Source: an uncultured bacterium
Lineage (GTDB): Bacteria; Planctomycetota; Phycisphaerae; Phycisphaerales; SM1A02
Assembly (NCBI GenBank): GCA_903919715.1
Contig: CAIXJC010000015.1
Coordinates: 1-64,000 of the forward strand
Reading direction: 5' to 3'
Length of the DNA stretch: 64,000 nucleotides
Both the position numbers and the translations under genes were made by a program. Below the pieces are notes generated by a model, which ran no database searches, was not told where the DNA came from, and worked only from the letters and a program-made list of their open reading frames with translations. Of this stretch, positions 8,463 through 17,140 are shown piece by piece; within the stretch, counting starts at the first letter, position 1, and each line of letters opens with the position of its first letter.

Positions 8463-9344
8463 CTAGAAGTGAATCCAGCCTTGGTAGAGCCCCGCACTGA
8501 CGATCGCCGCAAGGGAAATTCGCCACCATCCAAAGAGTGCGAATCCTCCGCGACCGAGATAGCCGACGAGCCAATACACACTCAGCGCTGCACTGACGAA
8601 CGCAGCGACCAAGCCAATGGTGAGGGGCATCCAGCCGCCGAGCTGTTCGATCATTCCGCCCGACTTGATGAGGCCGAGCGATTTGTATCCGCACGCAGCG
8701 CCAAGTGTTGGGAGCGCTAAGAGAAAGGAATACTTCGCAGCTTCACGGGGCGCCATACCAGTGCCGAGTGCTCCAAGAATTGTCACCATTGATCTGCTCG
8801 TCCCAGGAAAGAGTGCCAAGCATTGCATGATTCCGATTCCAAGTGCAGCAGGGATCGAGAGTGTCGAGCCATCTCGCCCAGTGTCGGATGCGTTTCGCGC
8901 GCGGTCGCGCACCCATGGAGCGAGTGCAATCATTGCAACCCCACCGAGTGCGAGTGCGGCAATGACGGGACCAGGAGCGAAGAAGTGCGCTTCAAACCAG
9001 TCACCCAGAGTTTTTCCAATGATCGCAGCGGGTAGAAATGACAGAAAGAGATTGCGAACGAGTCGCAGATCACGCCGATGCGTTTCGATTGGTCTTCTGA
9101 CTCGAACGCAAGCGAGAATCGCACGGATCATCCGCATCACATCATGTCGATAGAGTCCAATCACCGCTAGGACGGCGGCTCCCTGCACGACGATGTTGAA
9201 TGTGTCAATGGATCTCTTCGCCTCTTCGGTTCCGGCGAGTCCAAGCCACCGCGAAACGAGGATGAGATGACCTGTCGAACTGACTGGCAAATATTCGGTG
9301 ACCCCCTCAACGATTCCAAGAATAAGTGCGTCAAGGGGAGTCAT
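8463..9344 (-). CDS. uppP: Undecaprenyl-diphosphatase UppP (BacA)
   Basis: The 293-residue integral membrane enzyme removes a phosphate from undecaprenyl diphosphate, recycling the lipid carrier for peptidoglycan and surface polysaccharides. Both family signatures are present: GIVEGVTEYLPVSSTGHL at residues 10-27 with the catalytic Glu residues, and FPGTSRSMVTILGAL with the Arg that binds diphosphate. About eight membrane helices can be seen and the length is usual. It follows ilvC by 18 bases on the same strand. The presence of uppP and anmK supports a peptidoglycan-containing planctomycete. Confidence 0.96.
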   Translation of the reverse strand: MTPLDALILGIVEGVTEYLPVSSTGHLILVSRWLGLAGTEEAKRSIDTFNIVVQGAAVLAVIGLYRHDVMRMIRAILACVRVRRPIETHRRDLRLVRNLFLSFLPAAIIGKTLGDWFEAHFFAPGPVIAALALGGVAMIALAPWVRDRARNASDTGRDGSTLSIPAALGIGIMQCLALFPGTSRSMVTILGALGTGMAPREAAKYSFLLALPTLGAACGYKSLGLIKSGGMIEQLGGWMPLTIGLVAAFVSAALSVYWLVGYLGRGGFALFGWWRISLAAIVSAGLYQGWIHF

Positions 9345-9362
9345 CGGAACTCTATCGGCTAT

Positions 9363-10394
9363 TTACTGTGACTTTGTCCCGTGATCATTGGACTTCAGCC
9401 ACGGCAACATCGCACGCAGTTGGCGACCCGTATCTTCCATCGGATGATTCGTGGCGGCTGCACGATCCGCTTTCATTCTGGGAGCACCAGCACTTGCGTC
9501 AGAGATCATTCGACGAGCAAATGTTCCATCTTGAATATCTCGCAGCACATCTTTCATTCGCGCACGCACGGTTGGGTCGATCAACCGCGGCCCCGCATCG
9601 ATTGCACCGAATCGCGCGGTATTCGAGATTGCGTTACTCATCCCAGCGATTCCTCGGTCGCAGATCAAATCCGCAATCTGCTTGACCTCATGGCAACACT
9701 CGGTGTACGCCAAAAGTGGCGGGTATCCCGCGTCCACCAAGATTTCGTACGCCGCACGAATCAGTTCAGTCAATCCACCGCAGAGAACGGTCTGTTCTCC
9801 GAAGAGGTCGGTTTCGGTCTCATCGCGAAAAGTCGTTCGGATAATTCCAGCTCGGCCGCTTCCGATTCCATGCGCCCAACCAATCGCGAGCCCTTCGGTC
9901 CGCGCGGGGTCGGAGCCTCCTTGGTGAACTGCTAGAAGGCTTGGAATCCCCATTCCTTGCAAGAATCTTTCTCTTAGCGCTGTTCCAGGACCTTTTGGTG
10001 CAACCAGTACGACCGCGCGATCTTTATCGACAGCGAGTTGACCGAAGTGCACCGAAAAACCATGAAGAAAACCTATGACTGCTGCTGGTTTCATTCTTTC
10101 AAGCAGCGGTGGGCACACTTGTCCGTGAACCTCATCTGGAAGCGACACGATGACAAGGTCTGCTTCAGCAACGGCTTGCAAAGAATCGAAAGTTGAAAAT
10201 CCGTCGGCAGTTGCTTGCGCACGTGAAACAGAACTTGCGCGACCTCCGATGACGACCGAAAGCCCTGTCTCCCGCAGATTGAGTGCGTGTGCCCGCCCTT
10301 GATTTCCGTACCCGATGACGGCAATTCTCTTGTCTGAAATTAATTCTGCGCCCGAATCTATCAAGTATTTCTCAATAATATGACTTTCGGACAC
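9363..10394 (-). CDS. ilvC: Ketol-acid reductoisomerase IlvC
   Basis: The 343-residue class I enzyme converts acetolactate and acetohydroxybutyrate to dihydroxy acids in valine, leucine and isoleucine synthesis. The NADP-binding motif is VIGYGNQGRAHALNLRETG at about residue 27, followed by LVIVSLPDEVHGQV and APKGPGTALRERF. The C-terminal knotted domain has ETDLFGEQTVLCGG, where Asp and Glu bind Mg2+, and YECCHEVKQIADLI-type helices (TECCHEVKQIADLICDRG). The start is GTG at 10394 with AGGA about 8 bases upstream. No other ilv biosynthetic gene is adjacent; ilvA lies 29 kb away. Confidence 0.97.
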   Translation of the reverse strand: MSESHIIEKYLIDSGAELISDKRIAVIGYGNQGRAHALNLRETGLSVVIGGRASSVSRAQATADGFSTFDSLQAVAEADLVIVSLPDEVHGQVCPPLLERMKPAAVIGFLHGFSVHFGQLAVDKDRAVVLVAPKGPGTALRERFLQGMGIPSLLAVHQGGSDPARTEGLAIGWAHGIGSGRAGIIRTTFRDETETDLFGEQTVLCGGLTELIRAAYEILVDAGYPPLLAYTECCHEVKQIADLICDRGIAGMSNAISNTARFGAIDAGPRLIDPTVRARMKDVLRDIQDGTFARRMISDASAGAPRMKADRAAATNHPMEDTGRQLRAMLPWLKSNDHGTKSQ

Positions 10395-10423
10395 AAAAAA
10401 ATCCTATCAGAGAACCCTCCGAC

Positions 10424-10453
10424 TTGCAGAGTCGTAAATCTATGACATATTTA
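10424..10453 (+). promoter_or_regulatory. Candidate promoter for the PilZ gene
   Basis: TTGCAG at 10424-10429 and TATTTA at 10448-10453 are separated by 18 bases, resembling a sigma-70 promoter. They point to the PilZ gene, whose start would be about 60 bases downstream. The site lies in the divergent space next to ilvC. The match is moderate. Confidence 0.4.
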
Positions 10454-10518
10454 AGGCGTGTATTCGTTGGGTTCATGAATTCAAGATTCACTACTGATTG
10501 GACGATAACAAATTGAGC

Positions 10519-10908
10519 ATGGTCGGAACAATAATCAACGAAGACAACCGACGCGCTGCGGATAGATTCGCTCCGAAGGCTGGATACACGAGAGTTGTTA
10601 TCGCCCCTGCTCCACAAAATTCAGAACCGCTGGAATTTGAAGGTCATGCCTATGACGTTTCGGTCAACGGTTTGCGCTTTGAGCTTGATGAACCACTCGA
10701 AGAAGGATCGAGCGTTGGGATTGAGATTCACTTGCCTGGACTTCTTGGTTCGATTCGAACAAGAGGTCGAGTGGTTCGAATTTTCGACGAAGATGGCGAT
10801 CACGGTCCACGCCGAATGGCAGCAACTTTTCAGAGCTTTGACACGCCGCTCGATGCGTCACGTCTGACAACTCATCTGGGAAGCGGCTACTTCGGTCCAG
10901 AGAAGTAA
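10519..10908 (+). CDS. PilZ domain protein (c-di-GMP receptor candidate)
   Basis: This is a single-domain protein of about 129 residues. RRAADRF supplies the RxxxR motif and YDVSVNGLRFEL supplies the (D/N)xSxxG motif, which together form the c-di-GMP site of PilZ domains. The following beta strands (GIEIHLPGLLGSIRTRGRVVRI) are typical. I placed the start at the ATG (10519); an in-frame TTG at 10498 is an alternative and neither has a strong ribosome site. No effector domain is attached, so it probably signals through a partner. A standalone MshEN-type domain elsewhere in the window (35816-36331) also points to c-di-GMP signalling. Confidence 0.82.
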   Translation: MVGTIINEDNRRAADRFAPKAGYTRVVIAPAPQNSEPLEFEGHAYDVSVNGLRFELDEPLEEGSSVGIEIHLPGLLGSIRTRGRVVRIFDEDGDHGPRRMAATFQSFDTPLDASRLTTHLGSGYFGPEK

Positions 10909-10991
10909 TCTCGACCTTTGTAATCGGCTCCATGAACTCTATTGTCCATGAACATGTGTGAACAATTCTGCGTTGAATTGCGGGGATCTCA

Positions 10992-11813
10992 TTGATACTC
11001 GATGACGCTGTGCGTCAGCAGGTGGAGAGTGCGGTCGGTCATGTCTTTCTTGATCCATCGTTGATCGCATGCGCATTGACGCATTCATCCTTCGTGTCGC
11101 ACCGTATTCAGAGCAACGAGCGCTTGGAATTACTGGGTGACAGCGTGCTGAGTTTGGTCGTGTGCGAGCATTTGTATTCGCGATATCCAGATGCTGACGA
11201 GGGCGCATTGACCAAGATCAAGTCGTACTTGGTCAGTCGGGTGAAATGCGCTGAGTATGCAAACGAGGCGGGGTTCGTACCACTCATGGTGCTCGGCAAA
11301 GGATTTGCAGGATCTGCGATTCCATCCTCGATTGCGGGCTCTGTCTTTGAAGCGCTCATCGCTGCGGTCTACCTCGACGGAGGTATGGAACGTGCGCGAA
11401 GTTTCATTCTTCGATTCGTCGAGCCCCATGTCGACTTGACCGAACGTATGGGCCATCAGATGAATTTCAAGAGCGTTCTTCAACAGGTTGCGCAGTCGAT
11501 GGAGTCGGGAACGCCCAACTATCTCGTGGTCGATCAGAAGGGGCCAGATCACGCGAAAGCCTTTGAAATATGCGTGGAAGTTGGACAACGAAGATTCGCG
11601 AGTTGTTGGGGGATGAATAAAAAGACCGCTGAACAAGCCGCAGCACTGCTCGCACTTCGAGCACTCGGCTTCGCTGACGGCGATGAGCCGCATGTCCGAA
11701 TCACGTGGGGAATTTCGCTCGTGAATCAGGCAAAGGCGAGCGCCACAACCGCATCGCAGACCGTCGAAGGATCGGCTGATCCATCGACCTCGGCATCAGC
11801 CAAAGTCGAATAG
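10992..11813 (+). CDS. rnc: Ribonuclease III
   Basis: The 273-residue double-strand-specific endoribonuclease processes rRNA and structured RNAs. The catalytic signature NERLELLGDSVL lies at residues 42-53. The second acidic cluster SVFEALIAAVYLDGG follows, and a dsRNA-binding domain (FKSVLQQVAQSM, then KKTAEQAAALLALRALG) occupies the C-terminal third. The start is TTG at 10992 with GGGG a few bases upstream; no ATG is available before the catalytic motif. The last 25 residues form a Ser/Thr/Ala-rich tail that overlaps aroK on the other strand by 88 bases, so this tail is probably not conserved. Confidence 0.95.
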   Translation: MILDDAVRQQVESAVGHVFLDPSLIACALTHSSFVSHRIQSNERLELLGDSVLSLVVCEHLYSRYPDADEGALTKIKSYLVSRVKCAEYANEAGFVPLMVLGKGFAGSAIPSSIAGSVFEALIAAVYLDGGMERARSFILRFVEPHVDLTERMGHQMNFKSVLQQVAQSMESGTPNYLVVDQKGPDHAKAFEICVEVGQRRFASCWGMNKKTAEQAAALLALRALGFADGDEPHVRITWGISLVNQAKASATTASQTVEGSADPSTSASAKVE

Positions 11814-12310
11814 AACTCCGCACGCTCGCAGGAGAGTTGGGAGAGTTCCTCAGCAAGTGAGCGTTCGGTCAAGTGGGCACGGTCTCCCATGTCCGCTGTC
11901 AATCGTTGCACGAGCAAGTCGATCGGTGCAGTCAATAGAACGGTGCGCCATCCTGCCGCTCGAGAATCGATGAGGAGTTGCCGGCAGCTGGGATTCGATG
12001 GGGCTCCTCCGCCAACGGAAAGCACGGGAAGCCCTTGAGTCTGCGAGTGCACTCGCGGCAATCCTTGGGCTGATACTTCGAAATATTTTTTTAGCGCCGC
12101 AGATTCGGCATTGCGCCAAACAGCTTCACCACGTTGTTTGAAGACATCGCGGACGGACGATGCGCCAAGATGAATCAATGCCAAATCATCGAGGTCGTTA
12201 AAGGATGAATTGAAGCGTTCTGCAACCAGCTCTCCGACGGTGCTCTTTCCGACACCGCGCATTCCGATGAGGATGATTCCTCTCAGGGGCGCAGCGGGAG
12301 AGGGACTCAC
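11726..12310 (-). CDS. aroK: Shikimate kinase
   Basis: The 194-residue kinase phosphorylates shikimate in aromatic amino acid synthesis. The P-loop GMRGVGKSTVG is at residues 16-26, the shikimate-binding DLDD motif near residue 38, RGEAVWRNAE follows, and VLSVGGGAPSN is the GGG substrate site. A lid arginine lies in ADMGDRAHLTERSL. The start is GTG at 12310, which overlaps the rpmH stop as GTGA, so the two are translationally coupled. The C-terminal 29 codons overlap rnc. Pairing with rpmH, where rnpA is usually found, is unusual. Confidence 0.93.
   Translation of the reverse strand: MSPSPAAPLRGIILIGMRGVGKSTVGELVAERFNSSFNDLDDLALIHLGASSVRDVFKQRGEAVWRNAESAALKKYFEVSAQGLPRVHSQTQGLPVLSVGGGAPSNPSCRQLLIDSRAAGWRTVLLTAPIDLLVQRLTADMGDRAHLTERSLAEELSQLSCERAEFYSTLADAEVDGSADPSTVCDAVVALAFA
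11763..11788. terminator. Inverted repeat in the rnc/aroK convergent overlap
   Basis: Arms GTCGAAGGATC (11763-11773) and GATCCATCGAC (11778-11788) pair over 11 bases with one mismatch and a 4-base loop. The element lies inside both reading frames and encodes GSADPST in each direction. It could act as a bidirectional hairpin terminator between the convergent genes. There is no T tract on either side, so the role is inferred from position only. Confidence 0.4.
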
Positions 12311-12441
12311 CGCGGATTAATGCGGCGACCAAGCCGTCGCTTGCGGTTGATGATCTTTCGACCAGCGCTCGTCTTCATGCGTGCGAGAAATCCAATTGCT
12401 CGGACTTTCTTTCTTCGGCTGACTTTATGTGGGTAATGCAT
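12307..12441 (-). CDS. rpmH: Ribosomal protein L34
   Basis: This short gene encodes 44 residues: it begins MHYPHKVSRRKKVRAIGFLA and ends RKIINRKRRLGRRINPR. GFLARMKTSAGRKIINRKR matches the L34 core (GFRARMATKNGRKVLARRR in other bacteria). L34 is a basic protein of the 50S subunit that binds 23S rRNA. The family start MKRTYQPSK is replaced by MHYPHKVS. The stop overlaps the GTG start of aroK. No rnpA follows. A candidate promoter lies at 12468-12496. Confidence 0.93.
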   Translation of the reverse strand: MHYPHKVSRRKKVRAIGFLARMKTSAGRKIINRKRRLGRRINPR

Positions 12442-12467
12442 GGCGAGTCGCAAAGTCTAGACGAAAT

Positions 12468-12496
12468 CCTATAAATCGCAACCCCCTTACAAACAA
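12468..12496 (-). promoter_or_regulatory. Candidate promoter for rpmH-aroK
   Basis: On the minus strand TTGTTT (12491-12496) and TATAGG (12468-12473) are 17 bases apart, 27 bases before the rpmH start. It lies in the 135-base gap after phoU. The -10 box is fair and the -35 box weak. Confidence 0.4.
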
Positions 12497-12576
12497 ACTC
12501 AAAATCGGCTTTCGTAACGGTCGTCGGACTGCCAGAGGCTTACATTGGGACAGGCAAAATGGGGTGAAAATCCCAG

Positions 12577-13233
12577 TCAGTCTGGTTGGTGCCGCACGAC
12601 CCGCCCCTCGATCAGGAAGATCACATCGTCGGCAACATGTGCCGCCAAGTCTGCAATCCGCTCAAATCGCTGGGCGATGCTCAAAAATTCAATCGCCATC
12701 GATGCTGAATCCGAACTCTTTGGGATTTCTTCTCGAGCCCAGACCAAGACCGTCTTATGGATGTCATCAATGCGCTGATCAGACCGTCGGACTTGACGGC
12801 AGAGTTGTGCATCTTCGCTCGCCATCGCGGAAAGAACGTCAGAGAGCATTGTTCGCGAACCGAATGCGAGATCGATCAGCGAGGAAGGCAATTCGACGGC
12901 GTCGACCTGACTGAGCTTGATGATCCGTTTGGCGATGCCCCGTGCGAGATCGCCGATACGTTCCAATTCCCCACTGATTCGAATGACCGCAAGTACGAAT
13001 CGCAGGTCTGTTGCAACGGGATGAGCGAGCGCCAAGAGTCGCATGCATTGGGCTTCGATCGATAACTCCATCTGGTCGATTTCGTCGTCACCTCTGCGAA
13101 CCGCTTCGGCGGTTTCTAGATCCGAGTCAATCAGCGCATCGACAATGTCGTTGACTCGCTGTTCGACGAGCGCTCCCATGCTTAAGAGCGATCTGCGCAA
13201 TTCAATAATGTCATTTTGTAGATTGACTGCCAT
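12577..13233 (-). CDS. phoU: Phosphate signalling protein PhoU
   Basis: This is a 218-residue PhoU with two three-helix repeats. The metal-binding motifs are present: the first repeat has EIDQMELSIEAQCMRLLALAHPVATDLR-type helices and ISGELERIGDLARGIAKR, and the second has RIDDIHK and RFERIADLAAHVADDVIFL. PhoU links the Pst transporter to PhoR, repressing the regulon when phosphate is plentiful. The start at 13233 (MAVNLQND) fits the family; the longer open frame to 13488 lies inside pstB sequence. It is the last gene of the pho operon, 20 bases after pstB. Confidence 0.95.
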   Translation of the reverse strand: MAVNLQNDIIELRRSLLSMGALVEQRVNDIVDALIDSDLETAEAVRRGDDEIDQMELSIEAQCMRLLALAHPVATDLRFVLAVIRISGELERIGDLARGIAKRIIKLSQVDAVELPSSLIDLAFGSRTMLSDVLSAMASEDAQLCRQVRRSDQRIDDIHKTVLVWAREEIPKSSDSASMAIEFLSIAQRFERIADLAAHVADDVIFLIEGRVVRHQPD

Positions 13234-13253
13234 CGTGTTCTCCGTTGTATGGA

Positions 13254-14105
13254 TCAGCCAAATCGGCCGGTGACATAGTCCTCGGTCCGACGTTCTCGGG
13301 GGGTGGTGAAAAGCAGATCTGTTGCGCCAGTCTCGACGAGTTTTCCTTCGTAGAAAAAGGCGGTGGTATCTGAAACACGCGACGCTTGCTGCATATTGTG
13401 CGTGACGATGACAATTGTGTAAGTCGTACGCAATTCGCGAATGAGTTCTTCGATCGATGCAGTCGACCGAGGATCCAGGGCTGAACAAGGTTCGTCCATC
13501 AGCAGGAGTTCTGGGCCGACCGCGATTGCACGCGCAATGCAGAGGCGTTGTTGTTGGCCGCCAGAAAGTCCAAGCGCAGAACTTGAGAGTCGGTCTTTCA
13601 CTTCCTCCCAGAGTGCGGATGCGCGCAAAGACTGTTCGACCAATTCCTCAAGATCTGTTCGCGAATAAATGCGGTGCAAGCGAGGCCCGAAAGCCACGTT
13701 GTCGAAAATCGACTTTGGAAATGGGTTTGGTTTTTGAAAGACCATCCCGACTCGGCGGCGCAGATCGACAACATCGAGCGCAGCATCGAGGAGTGAGACG
13801 CCGTGGAGCGAAATCTTTCCAGTCGCTCGTGCTCCTGGAATCGTGTCGTTCATTCGGTTGAGCCAGCGCAAGAGGGTGCTCTTGCCACAGCCAGACGGAC
13901 CGATGAATGCACAGACTTGTTTGGCGGCGATGTCTAAATCGATTGCGTGCAGAACTTGATTCTTGGCATACCACGCCGACAGCGAATTCATTTCGATCGC
14001 ACTCGGCGGTCGTAGCGCGACTGGCACCGTTGGCGCGCTTGTTGAAGAAGTCGGAGTCGTTGTGGATTGGTCCATATTCGTCTTGGGTAAGGGTATGGTC
14101 TTCAT
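13254..14105 (-). CDS. pstB: Phosphate ABC transporter ATP-binding protein PstB
   Basis: The 283-residue ATPase energises phosphate import. Walker A is GPSGCGKST, the signature is [16 protein letters not shown], and Walker B is [12 protein letters not shown], with the PstB-typical LRWLNRMND after Walker A. About 35 extra residues rich in Thr, Ser and Pro precede the domain. The ATG at 14105 overlaps the pstA stop as ATGA, which supports the long N-terminus. It forms one operon with pstS, pstC, pstA and phoU. Confidence 0.97.
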   Translation of the reverse strand: MKTIPLPKTNMDQSTTTPTSSTSAPTVPVALRPPSAIEMNSLSAWYAKNQVLHAIDLDIAAKQVCAFIGPSGCGKSTLLRWLNRMNDTIPGARATGKISLHGVSLLDAALDVVDLRRRVGMVFQKPNPFPKSIFDNVAFGPRLHRIYSRTDLEELVEQSLRASALWEEVKDRLSSSALGLSGGQQQRLCIARAIAVGPELLLMDEPCSALDPRSTASIEELIRELRTTYTIVIVTHNMQQASRVSDTTAFFYEGKLVETGATDLLFTTPRERRTEDYVTGRFG

Positions 14106-15040
14106 GACTGCAGTGGTCGCTGTAGTTTCTGCCGAATGACGATTGCAATCGAATTGAATGCGAGTAAGACGACGAGCTGAACAATGATGGCAGCCGCTGC
14201 GATTTTGTGGAATTCAGCTTGTGGTCGCCCCGCCCAGTTGTAAATCTGCAGGGGAAGAACCGTAAAATCGCTCATGAGATTTGTTGGTGTTTGGAAGACA
14301 AGCAGGAATCCACCGATGACCAAGAGCGGCGCCGCTTCCCCAATGGCGCGGCTCATCGAAAGGATGGCTCCAGTCATGATGGTGGGCAGGGCAGCGGGTA
14401 GGGTCACATGCCAGACCACCTGCCACTGGGTCGATCCAAGGGCGAGTGCAGCTTGTCGCAACGACTGCGGAACCGATCGCAGCGCTTCTTGGCTCGCGAT
14501 GATCATGATCGGCAGCACGACGAGGGATAAGGTCAATCCTCCTGCGATCACGCTGGGGCCGAATGGAATTTGCAGATACATGAAACTCTCCGGACTTCCG
14601 AATGTCAATGGATCGTCGTTGGATCGAATGCCGAAGAATCGAACGAATGCAACGAGCGCCAGAATTCCATAGACGATGCTCGGCACACCAGAAAGATTTG
14701 AGATGTTCAACTGAATGAGACTCTTCAGTCGAGACCGCCGCGCATATTCCTCAAGATAAATCGCCGTTGCAATGCCAACTGGAATCGCGACGATTGCACA
14801 AATGGCGCAGACCCATACTGAACCCATGAGCGGAGCGAGAATCCCAGCTTGGGATGCCTTACGCGACGCGAAGGAGGTCAAGAACGACCACGAGAGCGCA
14901 CTCGTTCCTTCGATCGCAATCGAAATCAAGAGGGCGGAGAGGACGAGCACGGCGATCGTCGTTGCAGCAAGGCAACTGGCCAACATGAGCCGGTTGGAAA
15001 GGATTCTCCTCGAGGGAGTGATGGGGCGTCCGGTGATCAA
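14102..15040 (-). CDS. pstA: Phosphate ABC transporter permease PstA
   Basis: The 312-residue permease has six membrane helices. The binding-protein-dependent transport motif is [25 protein letters not shown] with the EAA loop, and the family segments [10 protein letters not shown] and [11 protein letters not shown] are present. It pairs with PstC to form the channel. Start and stop overlap both neighbours as ATGA, so pstC, pstA and pstB are tightly coupled. Confidence 0.96.
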   Translation of the reverse strand: MITGRPITPSRRILSNRLMLASCLAATTIAVLVLSALLISIAIEGTSALSWSFLTSFASRKASQAGILAPLMGSVWVCAICAIVAIPVGIATAIYLEEYARRSRLKSLIQLNISNLSGVPSIVYGILALVAFVRFFGIRSNDDPLTFGSPESFMYLQIPFGPSVIAGGLTLSLVVLPIMIIASQEALRSVPQSLRQAALALGSTQWQVVWHVTLPAALPTIMTGAILSMSRAIGEAAPLLVIGGFLLVFQTPTNLMSDFTVLPLQIYNWAGRPQAEFHKIAAAAIIVQLVVLLAFNSIAIVIRQKLQRPLQS

Positions 15041-16002
15041 TCGTATTCCTCGCGGTACCGCTTTAAGATGATCGCACCCGTCCAGGTCATGAGGAAGGTG
15101 ATGAGAAAGAGTGTGAAGGCAACGGCATAACTTGAACGATATTCCACGCCGGCCGCAGGGGCATCACCAAGAAAGATTTGAACCATGTATGCGGTCATCG
15201 TCTGCACTTGCTGGCTTGGATTGGCAGTCAATTGCGCCAAGCCTCCTGCAGCGAGGGCGACGATCATTGTTTCCCCAATCGCACGAGTGAGCGCCAGCAG
15301 AAATGCGGCGACGACGCCGGAAAGTCCCGCAGGAATCACGACTTTCGCCGTCACGTCAAATTTTGTTGCCCCAAGCGCATACGCCCCATCACGGAGCGAA
15401 TGTGGCACGGCTCGAAGAGCGTCTTCCGAGAGCGAACAGACGATCGGCAGAATCATGATTCCAACTGCGATCCCTGCACCCATCGCGTTGTATGTCCCGA
15501 AGGATTCGGAAAGTGGCTGCAAGAGATAGGGCGTTATGAATGTGAGCGCAAAGAAACCGTAGACGACGGTTGGTACGCCTGCAAGCACTTCGAGTACGGA
15601 CTTGAGAATTGTTCGCGTCCTCGGTGATGCGTATTCGCTGAGGAATACCGCAGTCAGAAGTCCGACAGGCATCGCGAAGATGCCGGCGATTGCGGTCACG
15701 AGGAGCGTGCCCGAGATCAGAGGGAGTACCCCGAAAAGAGGTTGCGCTCCGAGTAGTGGACTCCATTCCGTCCCAGTGAAGAAATTCCAAACAGAAATTT
15801 CTGGATGATCTGCCATCGTGAAGAACCCAACGGTTTCTTCAATCAGAACGGCGATGATCGCAACCGTTGTGAGCACGCTGAGCAGCGTGAGCCCGACGAG
15901 CGTGAACTTAATAGAGCCCTCGAACAGCATTTGGGCTGAAGCAGAACGCAGTCGTCCCCGCTGGGAAATTTCGGCTGCATTTCGAGCTGCGATCGAGGTC
16001 AT
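15037..16002 (-). CDS. pstC: Phosphate ABC transporter permease PstC
   Basis: This is a 321-residue permease with about six helices. Typical segments are VLEVLAGVPTVVYGFFAL, SEDALRAVPHSLRDGAYALGATKFDV (EAA loop) and ALTRAIGETMIVALAAGG. I chose the ATG at 16002 (MTSIAARNAAE), because the longer frame to 16107 would overlap the pstS end by 44 bases; no clear ribosome site marks either start. It couples to pstA by an ATGA overlap. Confidence 0.93.
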   Translation of the reverse strand: MTSIAARNAAEISQRGRLRSASAQMLFEGSIKFTLVGLTLLSVLTTVAIIAVLIEETVGFFTMADHPEISVWNFFTGTEWSPLLGAQPLFGVLPLISGTLLVTAIAGIFAMPVGLLTAVFLSEYASPRTRTILKSVLEVLAGVPTVVYGFFALTFITPYLLQPLSESFGTYNAMGAGIAVGIMILPIVCSLSEDALRAVPHSLRDGAYALGATKFDVTAKVVIPAGLSGVVAAFLLALTRAIGETMIVALAAGGLAQLTANPSQQVQTMTAYMVQIFLGDAPAAGVEYRSSYAVAFTLFLITFLMTWTGAIILKRYREEYD

Positions 16003-16063
16003 TTGGAATTGGTGAAAGGGGTATCCGATGGCTTGAGTCCATCGAACACCCCGATCAATTTCA

Positions 16064-17104
16064 TCACTTATAGATTTTTGAGAACGATCCGTCGACCTTG
16101 TTGCCATCCTTCACGAATTGAGTGCCCACTTTTCGGGCTTTCCAATTCGCGCTGGACTTGGCAAGAATGTCGGTCGGCAACATGACATAGCCGACCTCGC
16201 TGACCAAGGCATCAGCCTTGTTCATGTAGAAGTCAACAAATGCAACCACTTCAGGTTTTCCTGCACTTTTGGCGTTCACGTAAATGAACAGAGGGCGGGA
16301 GAGCGGATACGTTCCATCATTGACTGTCGAAGCTTGTGGTGCAACAGGCGAGCCTGCGGATCCGACAACTGGCACTGCGCGAAGTTTGTCCTTGTTTTCT
16401 TCAAAGTATGCCATGCCGAAAAAACCGATCGCATCCTGGTCGCCGCTGACTCCAAGAACGAGAACATTGTCATCCTCGGAAACGCTCATATCGGAGCGAA
16501 CTTTTCCTTCTTTGCCGACAACGGCTTCTTTGAAATAGTCGAAGGTTCCAGAGTCGGTCCCAGGTGAGTAGATCTTCATTGTCCGGTCTGGCCACGATGG
16601 ATCAATTTCCTTCCACGTCTTTGGCCCGCCGGCGGAATAGATTTTTTTGAGCTGGGCGATCGTTACGCTTTTCATCCAATCATTCTTGGGATTCACGACG
16701 ATGGAAAGGGCGTCGTACGCAATTGGAATTTCAATGAATTCGACTTTGTTTGTTGCGGCGAGGGCGACTTCGCTCGGAGTGATCGGGCGCGATGCGTCGG
16801 AGATCGCAGTCTCGCCAACACAGAAGCGCTTGAAGCCTCCGCCAGTTCCAGAGATGCCGACGGTGACGTTGACCTTCGGGGCAACTTTGGAAAACTCTTC
16901 AGAAACCGCTTCGGTGATCGGATAGACGGTCGATGATCCGTCAATGCGAATCGCACCTTTCATCGTTGCAAGATTCGCTGGCGCATCTTGATTCGCTGCG
17001 ACGAGAATCGAGAATGTGATGGCGAGCGCCGTGCTGGCAGAAATTTTCGTAAACGCGTTCAGTGAATGGAAACGAGCGGTCAGAAAGTTTTTGGTTGGTT
17101 TCAT
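16064..17104 (-). CDS. pstS: Phosphate-binding protein PstS
   Basis: The 346-residue substrate-binding protein has an N-terminal signal (basic start, hydrophobic ISASTALAITFSILVAA, about residues 21-37). Phosphate-site segments are RIDGSSTVYPITEAV, VGISGTGGGFKRFC, ISDASRPI and YSPGTDSGTFDYF. No lipobox cysteine is visible after the hydrophobic stretch, so it may be a free periplasmic protein. It is the first transport gene, 36 bases after phoR and 61 bases before pstC. Confidence 0.96.
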   Translation of the reverse strand: MKPTKNFLTARFHSLNAFTKISASTALAITFSILVAANQDAPANLATMKGAIRIDGSSTVYPITEAVSEEFSKVAPKVNVTVGISGTGGGFKRFCVGETAISDASRPITPSEVALAATNKVEFIEIPIAYDALSIVVNPKNDWMKSVTIAQLKKIYSAGGPKTWKEIDPSWPDRTMKIYSPGTDSGTFDYFKEAVVGKEGKVRSDMSVSEDDNVLVLGVSGDQDAIGFFGMAYFEENKDKLRAVPVVGSAGSPVAPQASTVNDGTYPLSRPLFIYVNAKSAGKPEVVAFVDFYMNKADALVSEVGYVMLPTDILAKSSANWKARKVGTQFVKDGNKVDGSFSKIYK

Positions 17105-17140
17105 GGGTGGCAGTATCCGTTGCGATTGTTCACTTTGTGT

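Noticed and set aside
13234-13488. 85-codon N-terminal extension of phoU
   Set aside because: It lies inside the 3' part of pstB in another frame; PhoU homology starts at 13233.
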